Assembly: GCF_927797785.1 (NCBI RefSeq)
Contig: NZ_CAKMLL010000056.1
Span: 1-64,000 of the forward strand
Length of the DNA stretch: 64,000 nt
DNA from: Candidatus Nitrotoga sp. BS
GTDB taxonomy: Bacteria > Pseudomonadota > Gammaproteobacteria > Burkholderiales > Gallionellaceae
Direction of reading: 5' to 3'
Shown here: positions 20,135-30,441 of the stretch, in pieces
Numbering within the stretch: the first letter of the stretch is position 1
Layout: each line of letters begins with the position of its first letter
Translations under genes and position numbers: made by a program
The notes under the pieces: generated by a model
What the model was told of the DNA's origin: nothing
Database searches by the model: none
What the model saw: the letters and a program-made list of their open reading frames with translations, nothing else

Positions 20135-20440
20135 ATGACATTGACCAAAGCAGAACTCGCGGATTTACTATTTGAAAAAGTTGGCTTGAATAAACGTGAA
20201 GCCAAGGACATGGTTGAGGCCTATTTTGAGGAAATTCGTGCTCAACTAGAACATGGTGATAGTGTTAAGCTATCCGGTTTTGGTAATTTTCAATTACGTG
20301 ATAAGCCCCAGCGTCCTGGGCGCAATCCAAAGACAGGCGAAGACATTCCCATAACGGCGCGCCGCGTAGTGACGTTTCATCCCAGCCAGAAACTTAAGAG
20401 CATGGTAGAGCTAAACTATCATGGAAAACCACAAGCTTAA
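20135..20440 (+). CDS. ihfA: Integration host factor alpha subunit
   Basis: DNA-bending HU-family protein that heterodimerises with IhfB. It has 101 residues and begins [28 protein letters not shown]. The beta-arm carries [27 protein letters not shown], including the conserved proline that intercalates into DNA. It has a GAGGTG Shine-Dalgarno. The pheST-ihfA order is widely conserved in proteobacteria. Confidence 0.97.
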   Translation: MTLTKAELADLLFEKVGLNKREAKDMVEAYFEEIRAQLEHGDSVKLSGFGNFQLRDKPQRPGRNPKTGEDIPITARRVVTFHPSQKLKSMVELNYHGKPQA

Positions 20441-20792
20441 GTCCATTCTGCCATCGATTCCGGCAAAGCGTTATTTCACTATAGGTGAAGTAAGTGACTT
20501 GTGCGGTGTGAAGGCGCATGTGTTGCGTTATTGGGAGCAGGAGTTTACCCAGCTGAAACCAGTTAAGCGGGGTGGTAACCGGCGCTACTACCAGCATCAT
20601 GAAGTTTTACTCATTCGTCGTATCAGGCAATTGCTGTATGAAGAGGGTTTTACTATCAGTGGAGCTCGCGGCCGCCTGAATAGTGCTGTCGAGCAAACTG
20701 TAGCAGATTCGCAGCCGCAGATACTTCAGTCGTCCGCAAATTTGTCAGAGTTACATCGAGAAATCCGAGAAATACTCGCTTTGCTAGGGTAG
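20421..20792 (+). CDS. MerR-family transcriptional regulator
   Basis: 123-residue regulator with an N-terminal winged helix-turn-helix ([25 protein letters not shown] ... [16 protein letters not shown], about residues 18-75) and a short C-terminal helix. It lacks a clear effector-binding domain or metal-ligand cysteines. It overlaps the end of ihfA by 20 bases, so the genes are likely coupled. This MerR-like gene after ihfA is a standing feature of beta- and gammaproteobacteria. Its target is unknown to me. The tRNA-Pro gene often found next is not visible here. Confidence 0.9.
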   Translation: MENHKLKSILPSIPAKRYFTIGEVSDLCGVKAHVLRYWEQEFTQLKPVKRGGNRRYYQHHEVLLIRRIRQLLYEEGFTISGARGRLNSAVEQTVADSQPQILQSSANLSELHREIREILALLG

Positions 20793-21043
20793 TGCTTCAT
20801 TTTCTTCAATCAAGCTTACGATAGATACGAAGCTTTCTGGATAGCACTTGCCTTGATGCCGCCAGAGGTATCGATCAAGCTAAAAATGCAATGAGGTCAG
20901 CTGTTACAACTCGTGTTGCACTTCGAGCTTGAATCCGCATAATTAATGATTTAATGATGGTATAGCCAAATAAATTGCCTCCTTCGGTACTTGCAAAGTG
21001 AAAGTCGTGGCGAGGTCAATTTCCACTAACAGATTATTTTTGC
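20793..21043. other. Intergenic between merR-like gene and rimP
   Basis: About 250 bases with no gene. I specifically looked for the tRNA-Pro often present here and did not find a cloverleaf or its TpsiC (GGTTCGAATCC) sequence. Confidence 0.4.
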
Positions 21044-21086
21044 TATAATCCGCGCAGATTTCCAGATGGGCCTAGGCCCGTTTTTT
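21044..21086 (+). promoter_or_regulatory. Extended -10 promoter and leader hairpin upstream of rimP
   Basis: TGC-TATAAT (21041-21049) is an extended -10 element without a good -35. The predicted transcript begins about 21056 and almost at once contains GGGCCTAGGCCC (21068-21079) followed by G and six T. This is terminator-like although it precedes the gene. Hairpins with U-runs ahead of rimP are known in proteobacteria, and this may attenuate the nusA operon. Confidence 0.5.
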
Positions 21087-21102
21087 ATTTGTGGGCATGA
21101 TT

Positions 21103-21528
21103 ATGGATGTAGCGAGATTGGTGGAAACGACGGTGACTGGCTTGGGTTATGAGTTAGTTGACTTTGAAGTGTCTGGCAGGGGTTTGATGCGAGTGCTGCT
21201 TGATAACCTGGCGGGGATTACGGTTAAGGATTGTGAGTTGGTCAGTCACCAGTTGACGCGCTTGTTTGCGGTAGAGGGGGTAGATTTCGGGCGCCTAGAA
21301 ATCTCATCTCCGGGATTAGACCGGCCAATTAAGAAGGAGGCAGATTTCGTACGCTTTTGCGGCAAGAAGGCGCAGCTAAAATTGCGTATCCCATTGGCAG
21401 GCCGTAAGAATTTCATCGGTATTCTTGGTAACCTTCAAGATGGTGTATTGCAATTAGACGTGGATGGTAAGCTGGTGCTGATTGAGCTGTCCAATTTGGA
21501 TAAGGCGCATTTGGTGCCGACATTTTGA
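21103..21528 (+). CDS. rimP: Ribosome maturation factor RimP
   Basis: Needed for 30S maturation. The N-terminal alpha/beta domain (VETTVTGLGYELVDFEVS ... LLDN) and the C-terminal SH3-like domain (KKAQLKLRIPLAGRKNFIGIL) are intact. The family signature ISSPGLDRP is present. Three starts are possible: GTG 21091, ATG 21097 and ATG 21103. I prefer 21103 because only it has a GGG at suitable spacing (7 bases), but the evidence is slight. First gene of the nusA operon. Confidence 0.93.
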   Translation: MDVARLVETTVTGLGYELVDFEVSGRGLMRVLLDNLAGITVKDCELVSHQLTRLFAVEGVDFGRLEISSPGLDRPIKKEADFVRFCGKKAQLKLRIPLAGRKNFIGILGNLQDGVLQLDVDGKLVLIELSNLDKAHLVPTF

Positions 21529-21770
21529 CGTTTGCTTATGGCGAACGATTTGCTTGGGCTAAATTTTAAAATTCGTTTTACGCGTTATCGTTGCAATATT
21601 TATGACAATAATTTTTTGTTTATCTGACCTCGTAATATGAAAGGACAATGTGGTTGCACATTTGCTTGGGTGAAACAAAATTTAATATGGCTATTACCAT
21701 GCATATAAAATAAAAAATATGCGAGTAAACGCGTTAATTTAAAAAACATTCGGGTTGGTTGGAGGCTGTT

Positions 21771-23243
21771 ATGAGTCGTGAAGTTTTATTGTTGGTTGAC
21801 GCCTTGGCGCGTGAAAAAAATGTGGACAAGGGCGTCGTCTTTGGTGCGCTAGAGTCTGCTTTGGCGTCTGCTACCAAGAAGCGTTTTGCCGAAGAATCTG
21901 ATGTGCGTGTCAGTATTGACCGTAACACTGGTGAGTACGAGTCATTTCGTTGCTGGCAAGTAATGGATGATGAAACTTTTGAAACGCCAGATCTGCATAT
22001 CAAGCTTGGCGAGGCTCAGAAACGTAATCCGGATATCCAGCTGGAAGAGTTTATCGAAGAGCCACTTGAGTCCATCGACTTTGGGCGCATAGGTGCACAA
22101 GCCGCTAAGCAGGTGATATTTCAGAAAATTCGTGACGCTGAGCGCGAACAAATTCTGAGTGACTTCATGGAGCGAAAAGAGCATTTGGTGTCTGGTACGG
22201 TGAAGCGCATCGAGCGTGGGAATGCCATCATCGAATTCGGCAAAATTGAAGCATTGTTGCCGCGTGATCAGATGATTCCAAAAGAAAATATGCGCGTTGG
22301 TGATCGTGTGCGCGCGTATTTATTGTGTGTGGATCGTTCAGTACGTGGGCCGCAAATTACGCTGTCTCGCATTACACCTGAATTTTTGATTAAATTATTC
22401 GAGCTTGAAGTGCCGGAAGTGGAGGAGGGGTTATTGGAGATAGTTAGTGCTGCGCGCGATCCTGGAATTCGCGCAAAAATATCGGTACGCTCCCACGATA
22501 AACGGATAGATCCGATCGGCACTTGTGTGGGCATGCGCGGCTCGCGTGTGCAAGCAGTAACCAATGAGTTGGCGGGAGAGCGCGTTGATATTGTACTTTG
22601 GTCGGAAGATCCAGCTACAAGTGTTATTAATGCCTTGGCTCCGGCTGACGTGGCCAGCATTATGGTGGATGAAGATAATCACAGCATGGATGTGGTCGTT
22701 GAAGAAGAAAATCTTGCGCAGGCTATTGGACGAAATGGCCAGAATGTACGCTTGGCTAGTGAGCTGACCGGATGGGAGCTTAATATTATGACTATAGAGG
22801 AATCTAGCCAGAAGAATGAGCAGGAGTTTTCTAAAGTGCGTGATTTATTCATTGAAAAGCTCGATGTGGATGCAGAGGTGGCAGATATTCTAGTTCAAGA
22901 AGGTTTTAACACATTAGAAGAAGTGGCCTATGTGCCACTGAGCGAAATGTTGGAAATAGAATCACTTGATGAGGCTACAGTGAATGAATTGCGCAGTCGA
23001 GCACGTAATGCCCTGTTAACTGCAGCAATTGTAAATGAAGAGCAGGTGGAGCATAACATTGAAGATTTAGTTAAGCTCGACGGTATGGACGAGCATACTG
23101 CACGTGTTCTGGCAAGCAAAGGAATCTGCACACAAGAGCAAGTTGCCGATTTGGCCGTGGACGAGCTGGTTGAGCAGGCGGGAATGGATGAAGAGCGCGC
23201 AAATCGATTAATTATGGCTGCACGCGCTCCTTGGTTTGCTTAA
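21771..23243 (+). CDS. nusA: Transcription termination/antitermination factor NusA
   Basis: Binds RNA polymerase and modulates pausing, termination and antitermination. It has 490 residues: N-terminal polymerase-binding domain (about 1-125), S1 domain (about 135-200, [16 protein letters not shown]), KH1 and KH2 (about 230-345, [14 protein letters not shown] and [13 protein letters not shown]), and two C-terminal acidic helix-hairpin-helix repeats (about 365-490). The ATG at 21771 has a TTGGAGG six bases upstream, so the upstream TTG at 21759 is rejected. The gap from rimP (242 bases) is much wider than usual in this operon. Confidence 0.97.
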   Translation: MSREVLLLVDALAREKNVDKGVVFGALESALASATKKRFAEESDVRVSIDRNTGEYESFRCWQVMDDETFETPDLHIKLGEAQKRNPDIQLEEFIEEPLESIDFGRIGAQAAKQVIFQKIRDAEREQILSDFMERKEHLVSGTVKRIERGNAIIEFGKIEALLPRDQMIPKENMRVGDRVRAYLLCVDRSVRGPQITLSRITPEFLIKLFELEVPEVEEGLLEIVSAARDPGIRAKISVRSHDKRIDPIGTCVGMRGSRVQAVTNELAGERVDIVLWSEDPATSVINALAPADVASIMVDEDNHSMDVVVEEENLAQAIGRNGQNVRLASELTGWELNIMTIEESSQKNEQEFSKVRDLFIEKLDVDAEVADILVQEGFNTLEEVAYVPLSEMLEIESLDEATVNELRSRARNALLTAAIVNEEQVEHNIEDLVKLDGMDEHTARVLASKGICTQEQVADLAVDELVEQAGMDEERANRLIMAARAPWFA

Positions 23244-23299
23244 TGGGGTTGGCTAAATTTAGTTATATTGACCAGCGTTACCATAAAAAATTGCATGAT

Positions 23300-23329
23300 T
23301 TATATATCCAAGTTTTATTGGATATATAA
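23300..23329 (+). repeat. Strong hairpin in the nusA-infB gap
   Basis: TTATATATCCAA and TTGGATATATAA pair perfectly over 12 bases around a 6-base loop. An outer pair ATTGACC / GGTCAAT (about 23266 and 23338) brackets it, giving a nested structure of about 80 bases. There is no U-run directly after it, so a processing or mRNA-stability role is more likely than termination. Confidence 0.6.
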
Positions 23330-23494
23330 GCTTCGTATTGGGTCAATGTGGTCATTTATGCATATCCTATAGAACAAAATATTGCCTGGCCAGACTTAAC
23401 ATGAGCGAATTTAATTTATATACTATTTTGGCAAATGGTTTTTGTTGCGTATTGAGTGCTATAAGTCTCAAATTATTGGGGTTAAGGGGTTGTA

Positions 23495-26125
23495 ATGGGA
23501 AAAATGAATGTAGCGCAGTTTGCGGGTGAGCTTGGCTTGCCAGTTGAATTGCTGCTAGAACAGCTACAGGCTGCCGGGGTTGCCAGACAGCAGGAATCAG
23601 ACAGCATATCGGAACAGGATAAGGCGCAGCTACTGGAGCATTTGCATAGTACGCATGGCAGTGGCAGTGCCAATAATAAAAAAATTACATTGACTCGCCG
23701 TGAAACCTCAGAGATCAAAAAATCGGACAGTACGGGCAGGGCTCGTACCATTCAGGTTGAAGTGCGCAAGAAGCGCGTAGTTGCTCCAGTCACAGCTGTC
23801 CATATAAAACAATCAGTTGCTGATGTAGTAAAGGTTGTCCCCCCAGCGCAAGCAATATCAAAGACTTCAAGGGCGGACATATTGGGCGAGCAAGAAATTG
23901 CTCTGCGTAATGAAGAGGCGCGTAATCAGGCAGAATTAGCCTCACGCCAGGCCGCTGAAATCCAAGCCAAGAAAGAACACGCCAAACGCAAAGGGACGCT
24001 AGTTGTCGAGCCTGTGGTGCTCCCCATTCAAGAGCCAGAAACCAAGGTGGTTTCAATTCCAGAAGTAGAGGCGGCCTCTGTTGTAAAGCCTGATTTGGCC
24101 GAAGGTACATTACATAAGCCTATGCCCAAGCCTGGTGACAAGGTTGCTCGGCCTGCGGCCAAAAAGGGTGTTAAAGCCGCAATCCCAGACAAAGGCAGTC
24201 CATGGACTGAGGCTGGTCACAAGAAGCGCACCCCCGCAGTCGTAGAAGCGCGACCTGGCGGCTGGACGGCTGGCCGTGCAAAAGTTAGCCCGCGTCATCA
24301 CACTAAACATGTCAAACAAGAAGAAACCGCCCAGCATGCTTTTTCCTTGCCGACAGAGCCAGTTGTGCATGAGGTAATGGTGCCAGAAACGATAAGTGTC
24401 GCAGAATTGGCGCAGAAAATGTCAATCAAAGCCATCGAAATTATTAAGGCACTAATGAAATTGGGTTCCATGGTGACCATTAATCAGGTGCTGGATCAGG
24501 AAACTGCGATGATTGTAGTGGAAGAGTTGGGACATATAGCCAAACCAGCCAAAGCGGATGATCCTGGCGCTTACCTGGCAGAATCTGAAGAGCAAAAAAA
24601 TGCACCTCTCGAACCGCGCGCTCCGGTAGTTACTGTAATGGGTCACGTTGATCATGGTAAGACATCATTGCTAGATTACATTCGTCGAACCCGTGTAGCC
24701 AGCGGCGAGTCGGGCGGCATCACGCAGCATATCGGTGCTTACCATGTAAATACTCCGCGAGGAATGATTACTTTTCTGGATACGCCGGGCCATGAGGCAT
24801 TTACGGCAATGAGAGCACGCGGCTCAAAAGTGACCGACATAGTGATATTAGTGGTGGCAGCTGACGATGGGGTAATGCCTCAGACCAAAGAGGCAATCAA
24901 CCATGCAAAAGCAGCCAACGTACCTATCGTGGTAGCAGTGACTAAGATTGATAAAGCCGATGCTAATTCCGAACGTGTAAAACAAGAATTGGTTGCAGAG
25001 GGCGTGGTGCCAGAAGACTGGGGTGGTGATACCATGTTTGTTGAAGTATCTGCAAAGAGCGGACTGGGTGTAGACTCCTTGTTGGAAAGTGTGTCATTGC
25101 AAGCTGAATTGCTGCAACTCACCGCACCAAAGCTAAGCTTGGCCAAGGGTATTGTGATTGAAGCTAGGTTGGATAAAGGTAAAGGGCCGGTAGCGACTAT
25201 ACTGGTGCAGTCAGGTACTTTGAAGCGAGGTGACGCAGTGCTGGTCGGCGCTGTATCCGGACGTGTTCGCGCCATGCTGGATGAGAATGGCAAGGCAATA
25301 AATGAGGCCGGGCCATCGATCCCAGTGGAGATTCAGGGATTATCCGAAGTGCCTATAGCGGGAGAAAGTGTGCTGGTACTTTCAGATGAGAAGAAGGCAC
25401 GTGAAATTGCTTTGTTCCGTCAAGGCAAGTTCCGTGCTGTGAAACTAGCCAAGCAGCAGGCCGCTACGCTGGAAAATATGTTCGAACAGATGGCTGAGGG
25501 CGAAGTGCGTATGCTGCCATTAATTATCAAGACTGATGTGCAGGGATCTTGTGAAGCGATTGCACATGCCTTACAAAAACTATCCACCGATGAGGTGAAA
25601 GTTAATCTGATTCACAGTGCTGTTGGTGCGATCAGTGAATCTGACATTAACCTAGCACTGGCTTCTAAGGCCATCGTGATTGGTTTTAATACTCGCGCCG
25701 ATGTTGCTGCGCGCAAGCTGGCGGAATCTGCTGGCGTAGATGTGCGTTACTACAATGTCATTTACGAAATGGTAGATGTTATTAAAGCGGCTTTGTCAGG
25801 TATGCGGGCTCCAGAAAAAAAGGAAGTAATCCTCGGTATGGTGGAAGTACGCCAAGTATTCGTCATCTCAAAGATCGGCACCGTGGTCGGTTGCTACGTG
25901 ACCAATGGCATAATCAAGCGTAATGCGCAGGTGCGAGTGTTGCGTGGCAACGTGGTTATTCATGCTGGCGAACTGGATTCGTTGAAACGCTTCAAGGATG
26001 ACGTCAAGGAGGTGCGATCAAATTTTGAGTGCGGTTTGTCGTTGCGTAATTTTAATGACCTTGAAGTGGGCGATCAGGTTGAAGCATTTGAAATAATTGA
26101 AGTGGCACGTCCTCTAAATGCCTAA
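23495..26125 (+). CDS. infB: Translation initiation factor IF-2
   Basis: GTPase that delivers fMet-tRNA to the 30S subunit. It has 876 residues: an N-terminal IF2N helix bundle (about 1-55), a long low-complexity charged linker (to about 290), a second IF2N-like domain (about 295-350), and the G domain with G1 GHVDHGKT, G3 DTPGHEAF and G4 TKID. The common Asn of G4 (NKxD) is Thr here, a tolerated variant. Domain II and the C-terminal fMet-binding C1/C2 domains follow. It overlaps rbfA by eight bases. Confidence 0.97.
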   Translation: MGKMNVAQFAGELGLPVELLLEQLQAAGVARQQESDSISEQDKAQLLEHLHSTHGSGSANNKKITLTRRETSEIKKSDSTGRARTIQVEVRKKRVVAPVTAVHIKQSVADVVKVVPPAQAISKTSRADILGEQEIALRNEEARNQAELASRQAAEIQAKKEHAKRKGTLVVEPVVLPIQEPETKVVSIPEVEAASVVKPDLAEGTLHKPMPKPGDKVARPAAKKGVKAAIPDKGSPWTEAGHKKRTPAVVEARPGGWTAGRAKVSPRHHTKHVKQEETAQHAFSLPTEPVVHEVMVPETISVAELAQKMSIKAIEIIKALMKLGSMVTINQVLDQETAMIVVEELGHIAKPAKADDPGAYLAESEEQKNAPLEPRAPVVTVMGHVDHGKTSLLDYIRRTRVASGESGGITQHIGAYHVNTPRGMITFLDTPGHEAFTAMRARGSKVTDIVILVVAADDGVMPQTKEAINHAKAANVPIVVAVTKIDKADANSERVKQELVAEGVVPEDWGGDTMFVEVSAKSGLGVDSLLESVSLQAELLQLTAPKLSLAKGIVIEARLDKGKGPVATILVQSGTLKRGDAVLVGAVSGRVRAMLDENGKAINEAGPSIPVEIQGLSEVPIAGESVLVLSDEKKAREIALFRQGKFRAVKLAKQQAATLENMFEQMAEGEVRMLPLIIKTDVQGSCEAIAHALQKLSTDEVKVNLIHSAVGAISESDINLALASKAIVIGFNTRADVAARKLAESAGVDVRYYNVIYEMVDVIKAALSGMRAPEKKEVILGMVEVRQVFVISKIGTVVGCYVTNGIIKRNAQVRVLRGNVVIHAGELDSLKRFKDDVKEVRSNFECGLSLRNFNDLEVGDQVEAFEIIEVARPLNA

Positions 26126-26576
26126 AGGCTACACTAGAACAGACAGAATTGCTGGACAGATTCAGCGCGAAGTGGCTCAGTTGTTGCGCCTGGGTGTGAG
26201 AGATCCTCGAGTGCGTATGATCACCCTAACAGGAGTTGAGGTGACCAAGGACTATTCTCACGCCAAGTTGTTTTACACTGCCCTGGACGGAGGAAACGCT
26301 GCAGTGCAGCAAGGTTTGGAACGTGCTAGTGGTTATCTACGTAGTCAACTCGCACATGCGATGAAACTGCGCATCATGCCGCAACTGCATTTTATTTACG
26401 ATCCGTCGATTGAACGTGGCGCGCATTTGTCGCAATTAATTGATCAAGCTGTTGCCAGCGACAAAACATCTCACAGCCCTTCCATAGCTCCTTTGGATTT
26501 CTTGTCAAAAGAGGGAGCAGATGACCACTCACTTCCTGCTGATAATGTGGTAAAGAAGGATGCTTCGAGAAGCTAA
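26118..26576 (+). CDS. rbfA: Ribosome-binding factor A
   Basis: Late 16S rRNA maturation factor with a KH-like fold. It has 152 residues. The core ([29 protein letters not shown] ... [17 protein letters not shown]) is canonical. The extra 40 residues at the C-terminus ([20 protein letters not shown]) are polar, unstructured and poorly conserved, as in other betaproteobacteria. Starts inside the end of infB. Confidence 0.96.
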   Translation: MPKGYTRTDRIAGQIQREVAQLLRLGVRDPRVRMITLTGVEVTKDYSHAKLFYTALDGGNAAVQQGLERASGYLRSQLAHAMKLRIMPQLHFIYDPSIERGAHLSQLIDQAVASDKTSHSPSIAPLDFLSKEGADDHSLPADNVVKKDASRS

Positions 26577-26577
26577 T

Positions 26578-27492
26578 ATGAACCGTATAAAGCGTCCGTT
26601 AGATGGTGTTCTGTTATTCGACAAACCTCTAGGACTTAGTTCCAATCTCGCTTTGCAAAAGGTGCGCCGCCTGTTTCAAGCAGAGAAGGCGGGTCATACC
26701 GGTACGCTGGACCCTCTGGCGACTGGATTGCTACCTGTTTGTTTTGGTGAGGCAACTAAGTTCACCAGTTCGCTGCTGGAGGCTGATAAAACATATTGCG
26801 CATTGATTCGGCTTGGGCAAACGACTGCCACGGGAGATGCCGAGGGCGAAATCACCAGTACCTGTGCTGTAGAGCTGGATGAAGCAGAGGTACGTTCGGT
26901 ATTAAGTAAATTTATCGGTGTAATTCAGCAGATACCGCCTATGCATAGCGCTATCAAACATCAAGGGAAGCCACTATATGAGTACATTCGTAAGGGTGAA
27001 ACTGTAATACGTGCAAGCCGTAGTGTGATCATACACGAACTGGTGCTGGAGCGTTTCGCTGGTAACGAGATGGAGATTACAGTGCGTTGCAGCAAGGGTA
27101 CTTACGTGCGTACGCTAGCCGAGGATATTGGATCGACTTTGGGGTGTGGTGCACACCTGCAAGGATTACGCCGCACAGCTATTGGCCGATTTTGTCTTGA
27201 AGGTGCGCATAACTTGGCTCAGGTGGAGTCGGTAACTATGCTAGAACGAGAGGCATACATTTTGCCGTTAGATAGCTTGCTGCGAGAGCTACCTGTGCTT
27301 GATTTGGATGCGGCGCAAGTGACCCGCATTGCTCAGGGACAGCGGTTCGTCATTGATACAGCGATGCTGGACGGCAAAGTTCGATTATATGGAGCAGGGC
27401 GTTTCATCGGAGTGGCCGATCTGCTGGAACAACGGCTGACCCCTGTAAGATTATTGTCCAGTGTGGCGAAAAGTGCTGCTTACGTAGTATAA
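26578..27492 (+). CDS. truB: tRNA pseudouridine-55 synthase
   Basis: Makes pseudouridine 55 in the T-loop of nearly all tRNAs. The chosen start (MNRIKRPLDGVLLFDKP) gives 304 residues. The catalytic aspartate lies in GHTGTLDPLATGLLP (about residue 43). The KxxxGxxY-type motif (KGTYVRTLAEDIG) and a C-terminal PUA-like domain (LDAAQVTRIAQGQ) are present. An ATG six codons upstream (26560), preceded by GAAGG and overlapping rbfA, is an alternative start. Confidence 0.96.
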   Translation: MNRIKRPLDGVLLFDKPLGLSSNLALQKVRRLFQAEKAGHTGTLDPLATGLLPVCFGEATKFTSSLLEADKTYCALIRLGQTTATGDAEGEITSTCAVELDEAEVRSVLSKFIGVIQQIPPMHSAIKHQGKPLYEYIRKGETVIRASRSVIIHELVLERFAGNEMEITVRCSKGTYVRTLAEDIGSTLGCGAHLQGLRRTAIGRFCLEGAHNLAQVESVTMLEREAYILPLDSLLRELPVLDLDAAQVTRIAQGQRFVIDTAMLDGKVRLYGAGRFIGVADLLEQRLTPVRLLSSVAKSAAYVV

Positions 27493-27801
27493 GTTTCTGT
27501 TCTATTTTTAAAGTGCTTCTGATATGAAGTGCTAAAGAAAATTAATCTGAGCGGGGAGCTTGCGAAGCTACATTGATGAATTTTATGCTTTAAAGTTAGG
27601 ATTGTAAAAGTGGGGTACTTAATGTGTTAGTGGGATACTTAATGAGCAAATGATGCCTACACTAGTTTAATGCCAGATAGATCGAAACTTTGCATATTAA
27701 CTGTTTCAAAAATAGGCAAAGATTCGCATTAATTTATGAAGCTGTCGGACTAGTTAACGTAATATTGGATTACGTTCTTGTCCGAATAGACTTGAGCAAC
27801 C
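27493..27801. other. truB-rpsO intergenic
   Basis: About 310 bases with no gene. The short direct repeat GGGGTACTTAATG / GGGATACTTAATG near 27612-27643 is the only pattern noted. Confidence 0.4.
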
Positions 27802-27836
27802 GCCGCATTCGAGAGTAAAATGCGGCACTTTTTATT
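27802..27836 (+). promoter_or_regulatory. rpsO leader hairpin with U-run
   Basis: GCCGCATT (27802-27809) pairs with AATGCGGC (27819-27826) around a 9-base loop and is followed by ACTTTTTATTT. It ends only about 20 bases before the rpsO start and about 5 bases before its Shine-Dalgarno. It could terminate upstream transcription or act as an S15-responsive leader. The closeness to the ribosome-binding site favours regulation. Confidence 0.6.
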
Positions 27837-27854
27837 TAGTGGAGTGTGAATAAT

Positions 27855-28124
27855 ATGTCTATTACGGCAGCGCAAAAAGCGCAAATTGTGACTGATTACC
27901 AACGCATCAAAGGTGATACTGGATCACCAGAAGTACAAGTTGCATTGATGACTGCTCGTATTAATTACTTGACTGGTCATTTTAAGGAGCACATAAAGGA
28001 TCACCATTCTCGTCGCGGTTTACTGCGATTGGTGAGTCGTCGCCGCAAGCTCTTGGATTACCTTAAGGGCAAAAATGAGGGCAGCTACCGAGCATTGATT
28101 CAGCGTTTGGAGTTGCGCAAGTAA
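27855..28124 (+). CDS. rpsO: Ribosomal protein uS15
   Basis: Primary-binding 30S protein, 89 residues, beginning [17 protein letters not shown] and ending [12 protein letters not shown]. The characteristic [22 protein letters not shown] rRNA-binding segment is present. The start at 27855 has a GGAG about 11 bases upstream; the earlier GTG at 27846 is not conserved. The rpsO-pnp pair is conserved across proteobacteria. Confidence 0.97.
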   Translation: MSITAAQKAQIVTDYQRIKGDTGSPEVQVALMTARINYLTGHFKEHIKDHHSRRGLLRLVSRRRKLLDYLKGKNEGSYRALIQRLELRK

Positions 28125-28135
28125 TAATACCGAGT

Positions 28136-28165
28136 GGGTCGCAGATGCGGCCCGTGTTGTTTTTG
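28136..28165 (+). terminator. Terminator-like hairpin between rpsO and pnp
   Basis: GGGTCGC / GCGGCCC (one G-U pair) with loop AGAT (28136-28153), followed by GTGTTGTTTTTGTT. Position and shape fit a (possibly leaky) intrinsic terminator after rpsO. Confidence 0.75.
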
Positions 28166-28235
28166 TTGAATTTATCCCGATTATAGCTTTACCCCATGGC
28201 GCAATAGCGCCACGTCATGCACAGAGAGGCGCACT

Positions 28236-30347
28236 TTGAGTCACTACAAGAAAACATTAGCGTATGGCAATCATCAACTCACCTTGGAAACTGGGGAAAT
28301 CGCACGTCAGGCAAGCGGAGCAGTCGTGGTCAGCCTGGACGATACGGTTGTTCTGGTAACCGTGGTAGGCAGGAAAGATGCCAAACCGGAACAGGATTTC
28401 TTCCCATTGACTGTGGATTATCAGGAACGTACCTATGCTGCAGGCAAGATTCCAGGCGGTTTCTTCCGACGTGAAGGGCGTCCTAGCGAAAAGGAAGTCT
28501 TGACATCTCGTTTGATCGATCGCCCGTTACGCCCGCTGTTCCCGGAAGGTTTTTATAATGAAGTGCAAATCGTTGCTACGGTGATGTCTTCCGATGACCA
28601 GATTGACTCTGATATTCCTGCCTTGATTGGTGCCTCTGCTGCCTTGGCGCTGTCCGGTATTCCGTTTGATGGCCCTATAGGTGCGGCGCGCGTTGGTTAC
28701 CTAAATGGTGAATATGCACTTAACCCGACCGCAGAGGAACTTACTCTCTCCAAGATGAATCTGGTAGTCGCTGGTACGGAACAGGCGGTTTTGATGGTGG
28801 AATCAGAAGCACAAGAATTGTCTGAAGAAGTGATGCTAGGCGCGGTAATGTTTGGCCACCAGCAGATGCAGGCAGTGATTCAGGCAATAATCGAAATGGC
28901 GGATGTAGTCGGTGCACCAGATTGGGATTGGAATGCGCCTGTGCATGATATTCCGTTGAGCTCTAAAATTGCCGAACTGGCCGAAAGTGATTTGCAGCAA
29001 GCTTATGCTATTCGCGAAAAACAGTCACGCACCAATCAAGTGGACGCGATTCGCGCACGAGTTCTGGACACCATGTCCGCATCTGAAAATGGTTCGGTGC
29101 CGAAAAATCATCTTAATGATTTGTTTCAAGCACTGGAATCTAAGATTGTACGCGGCCAGATACTAAGCGGTGAACCTCGGATCGACGGGCGTGACACACG
29201 TACCGTGCGTCCGATTGCAATACGCACTGGCGTATTACCTCGCACGCATGGTTCAGCGCTGTTTACCCGTGGCGAAACTCAGGCACTGGTAGTGGCCACT
29301 TTAGGCACTGCGCGCGATGCGCAGAAAATTGATGCTTTGCAAGGTGAATATTTGGATCGCTTCATGCTTCACTACAATTTCCCTCCATATTCTACCGGTG
29401 AAACAGGTCGCGTTGGTACACCAAAGCGACGTGAAATTGGACATGGTCGTTTAGCCAAGCGTGCCCTGGTTGCATCGTTGCCGAGTGAGGAAGAGTTCGG
29501 TTATTCCATACGCGTGGTTTCTGAAATCACCGAGTCGAATGGATCTAGCTCAATGGCATCAGTATGTGGTGGTTGTTTGGCGATGATGGATGCCGGTGTA
29601 CCTGTTAAGACTCATGTGGCAGGTATTGCCATGGGTTTGATTAAAGAGGGCAATCGCTTTGCTGTACTGACCGACATTCTTGGCGACGAAGATCATCTGG
29701 GTGACATGGATTTTAAGGTTGCAGGGTCAGAGCAGGGAATTACTGCACTACAAATGGACATCAAGATCAATGGGATAACGAGTGAAATTATGCAAGTAGC
29801 CTTGAGTCAAGCACGAGAAGGGCGCATGCATATTTTGGGTATTATGAAGCAGGCCATGCCTACAGTACGTGAAGAAGTGTCGGCTCATGCGCCACGCATG
29901 ATTAAACTTAAGATCAACCCTGAGAAAATCCGTGATGTGATTGGCAAGGGCGGCGCTGTGATACGCGCGTTAACTGAGGAAACTGGTACTACTATCGATA
30001 TTGACGATGAAGGTAATGTAACCATCGCCAGTATTAGTGGTGAAGGGGGAATGTTAGCAAAAAAACGTATTGAAGATATTGTAGCGGAAGTTGAGGTAGG
30101 AAAAATTTATGAAGGCTCGGTCGTAAAGCTGTTGGATTTTGGCGCGATCGTAAATATCATGCCTGGAAAAGATGGTTTGCTTCACATCTCGCAAATTTCA
30201 AACGAGCGCGTTAATATTGTATCGGATATTCTGAAAGAAGGTCAGATTGTAAAAGTCAAGGTGCTTGAAGCAGATGAGAAAGGTCGCTTACGCTTAAGCA
30301 TGAAGGCTCTTATTGTGTCAGAGCCTGAAGCGCCTGTTGCAGAGTAA
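28236..30347 (+). CDS. pnp: Polynucleotide phosphorylase, TTG start
   Basis: Phosphorolytic 3'-5' exoribonuclease and degradosome component. It has 703 residues: two RNase PH domains (about 1-215 and 300-540, second with [11 protein letters not shown] and [17 protein letters not shown]) joined by an alpha-helical domain, then KH ([21 protein letters not shown]) and S1 ([20 protein letters not shown]). Translation appears to begin at TTG 28236 ([11 protein letters not shown]), with an AGAGAGG seven bases upstream. The nearby ATG at 28217 is in another frame. The leader hairpins and rare start suggest tight control of expression. Confidence 0.97.
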   Translation: MSHYKKTLAYGNHQLTLETGEIARQASGAVVVSLDDTVVLVTVVGRKDAKPEQDFFPLTVDYQERTYAAGKIPGGFFRREGRPSEKEVLTSRLIDRPLRPLFPEGFYNEVQIVATVMSSDDQIDSDIPALIGASAALALSGIPFDGPIGAARVGYLNGEYALNPTAEELTLSKMNLVVAGTEQAVLMVESEAQELSEEVMLGAVMFGHQQMQAVIQAIIEMADVVGAPDWDWNAPVHDIPLSSKIAELAESDLQQAYAIREKQSRTNQVDAIRARVLDTMSASENGSVPKNHLNDLFQALESKIVRGQILSGEPRIDGRDTRTVRPIAIRTGVLPRTHGSALFTRGETQALVVATLGTARDAQKIDALQGEYLDRFMLHYNFPPYSTGETGRVGTPKRREIGHGRLAKRALVASLPSEEEFGYSIRVVSEITESNGSSSMASVCGGCLAMMDAGVPVKTHVAGIAMGLIKEGNRFAVLTDILGDEDHLGDMDFKVAGSEQGITALQMDIKINGITSEIMQVALSQAREGRMHILGIMKQAMPTVREEVSAHAPRMIKLKINPEKIRDVIGKGGAVIRALTEETGTTIDIDDEGNVTIASISGEGGMLAKKRIEDIVAEVEVGKIYEGSVVKLLDFGAIVNIMPGKDGLLHISQISNERVNIVSDILKEGQIVKVKVLEADEKGRLRLSMKALIVSEPEAPVAE

Positions 30348-30370
30348 AGGTTGAAAATTTGGTGTAATAA

Positions 30371-30398
30371 AAAAGCCCCTTGGTATGGGGCTTTTTTA
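30371..30398 (+). terminator. Rho-independent terminator after pnp
   Basis: AAAAGCCCC / GGGGCTTTT with a 7-base loop (30371-30395) and a T-run. It lies 24 bases after the pnp stop. The A-rich left arm could let it act in both directions, but the next gene on the right is also on the plus strand. Confidence 0.95.
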
Positions 30399-30441
30399 TT
30401 TATAAAATAAAAATGCATTGTAAATGCACTTGGTGAATGGG

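Noticed and set aside
20793-21043. tRNA-Pro after the MerR-type gene, expected from relatives
   Set aside because: No T-loop, anticodon arm or acceptor stem could be paired.
24880-25000. Altered G4 motif (TKID rather than NKID) in IF-2
   Set aside because: Threonine is an accepted alternative in this motif, so no functional anomaly is claimed.
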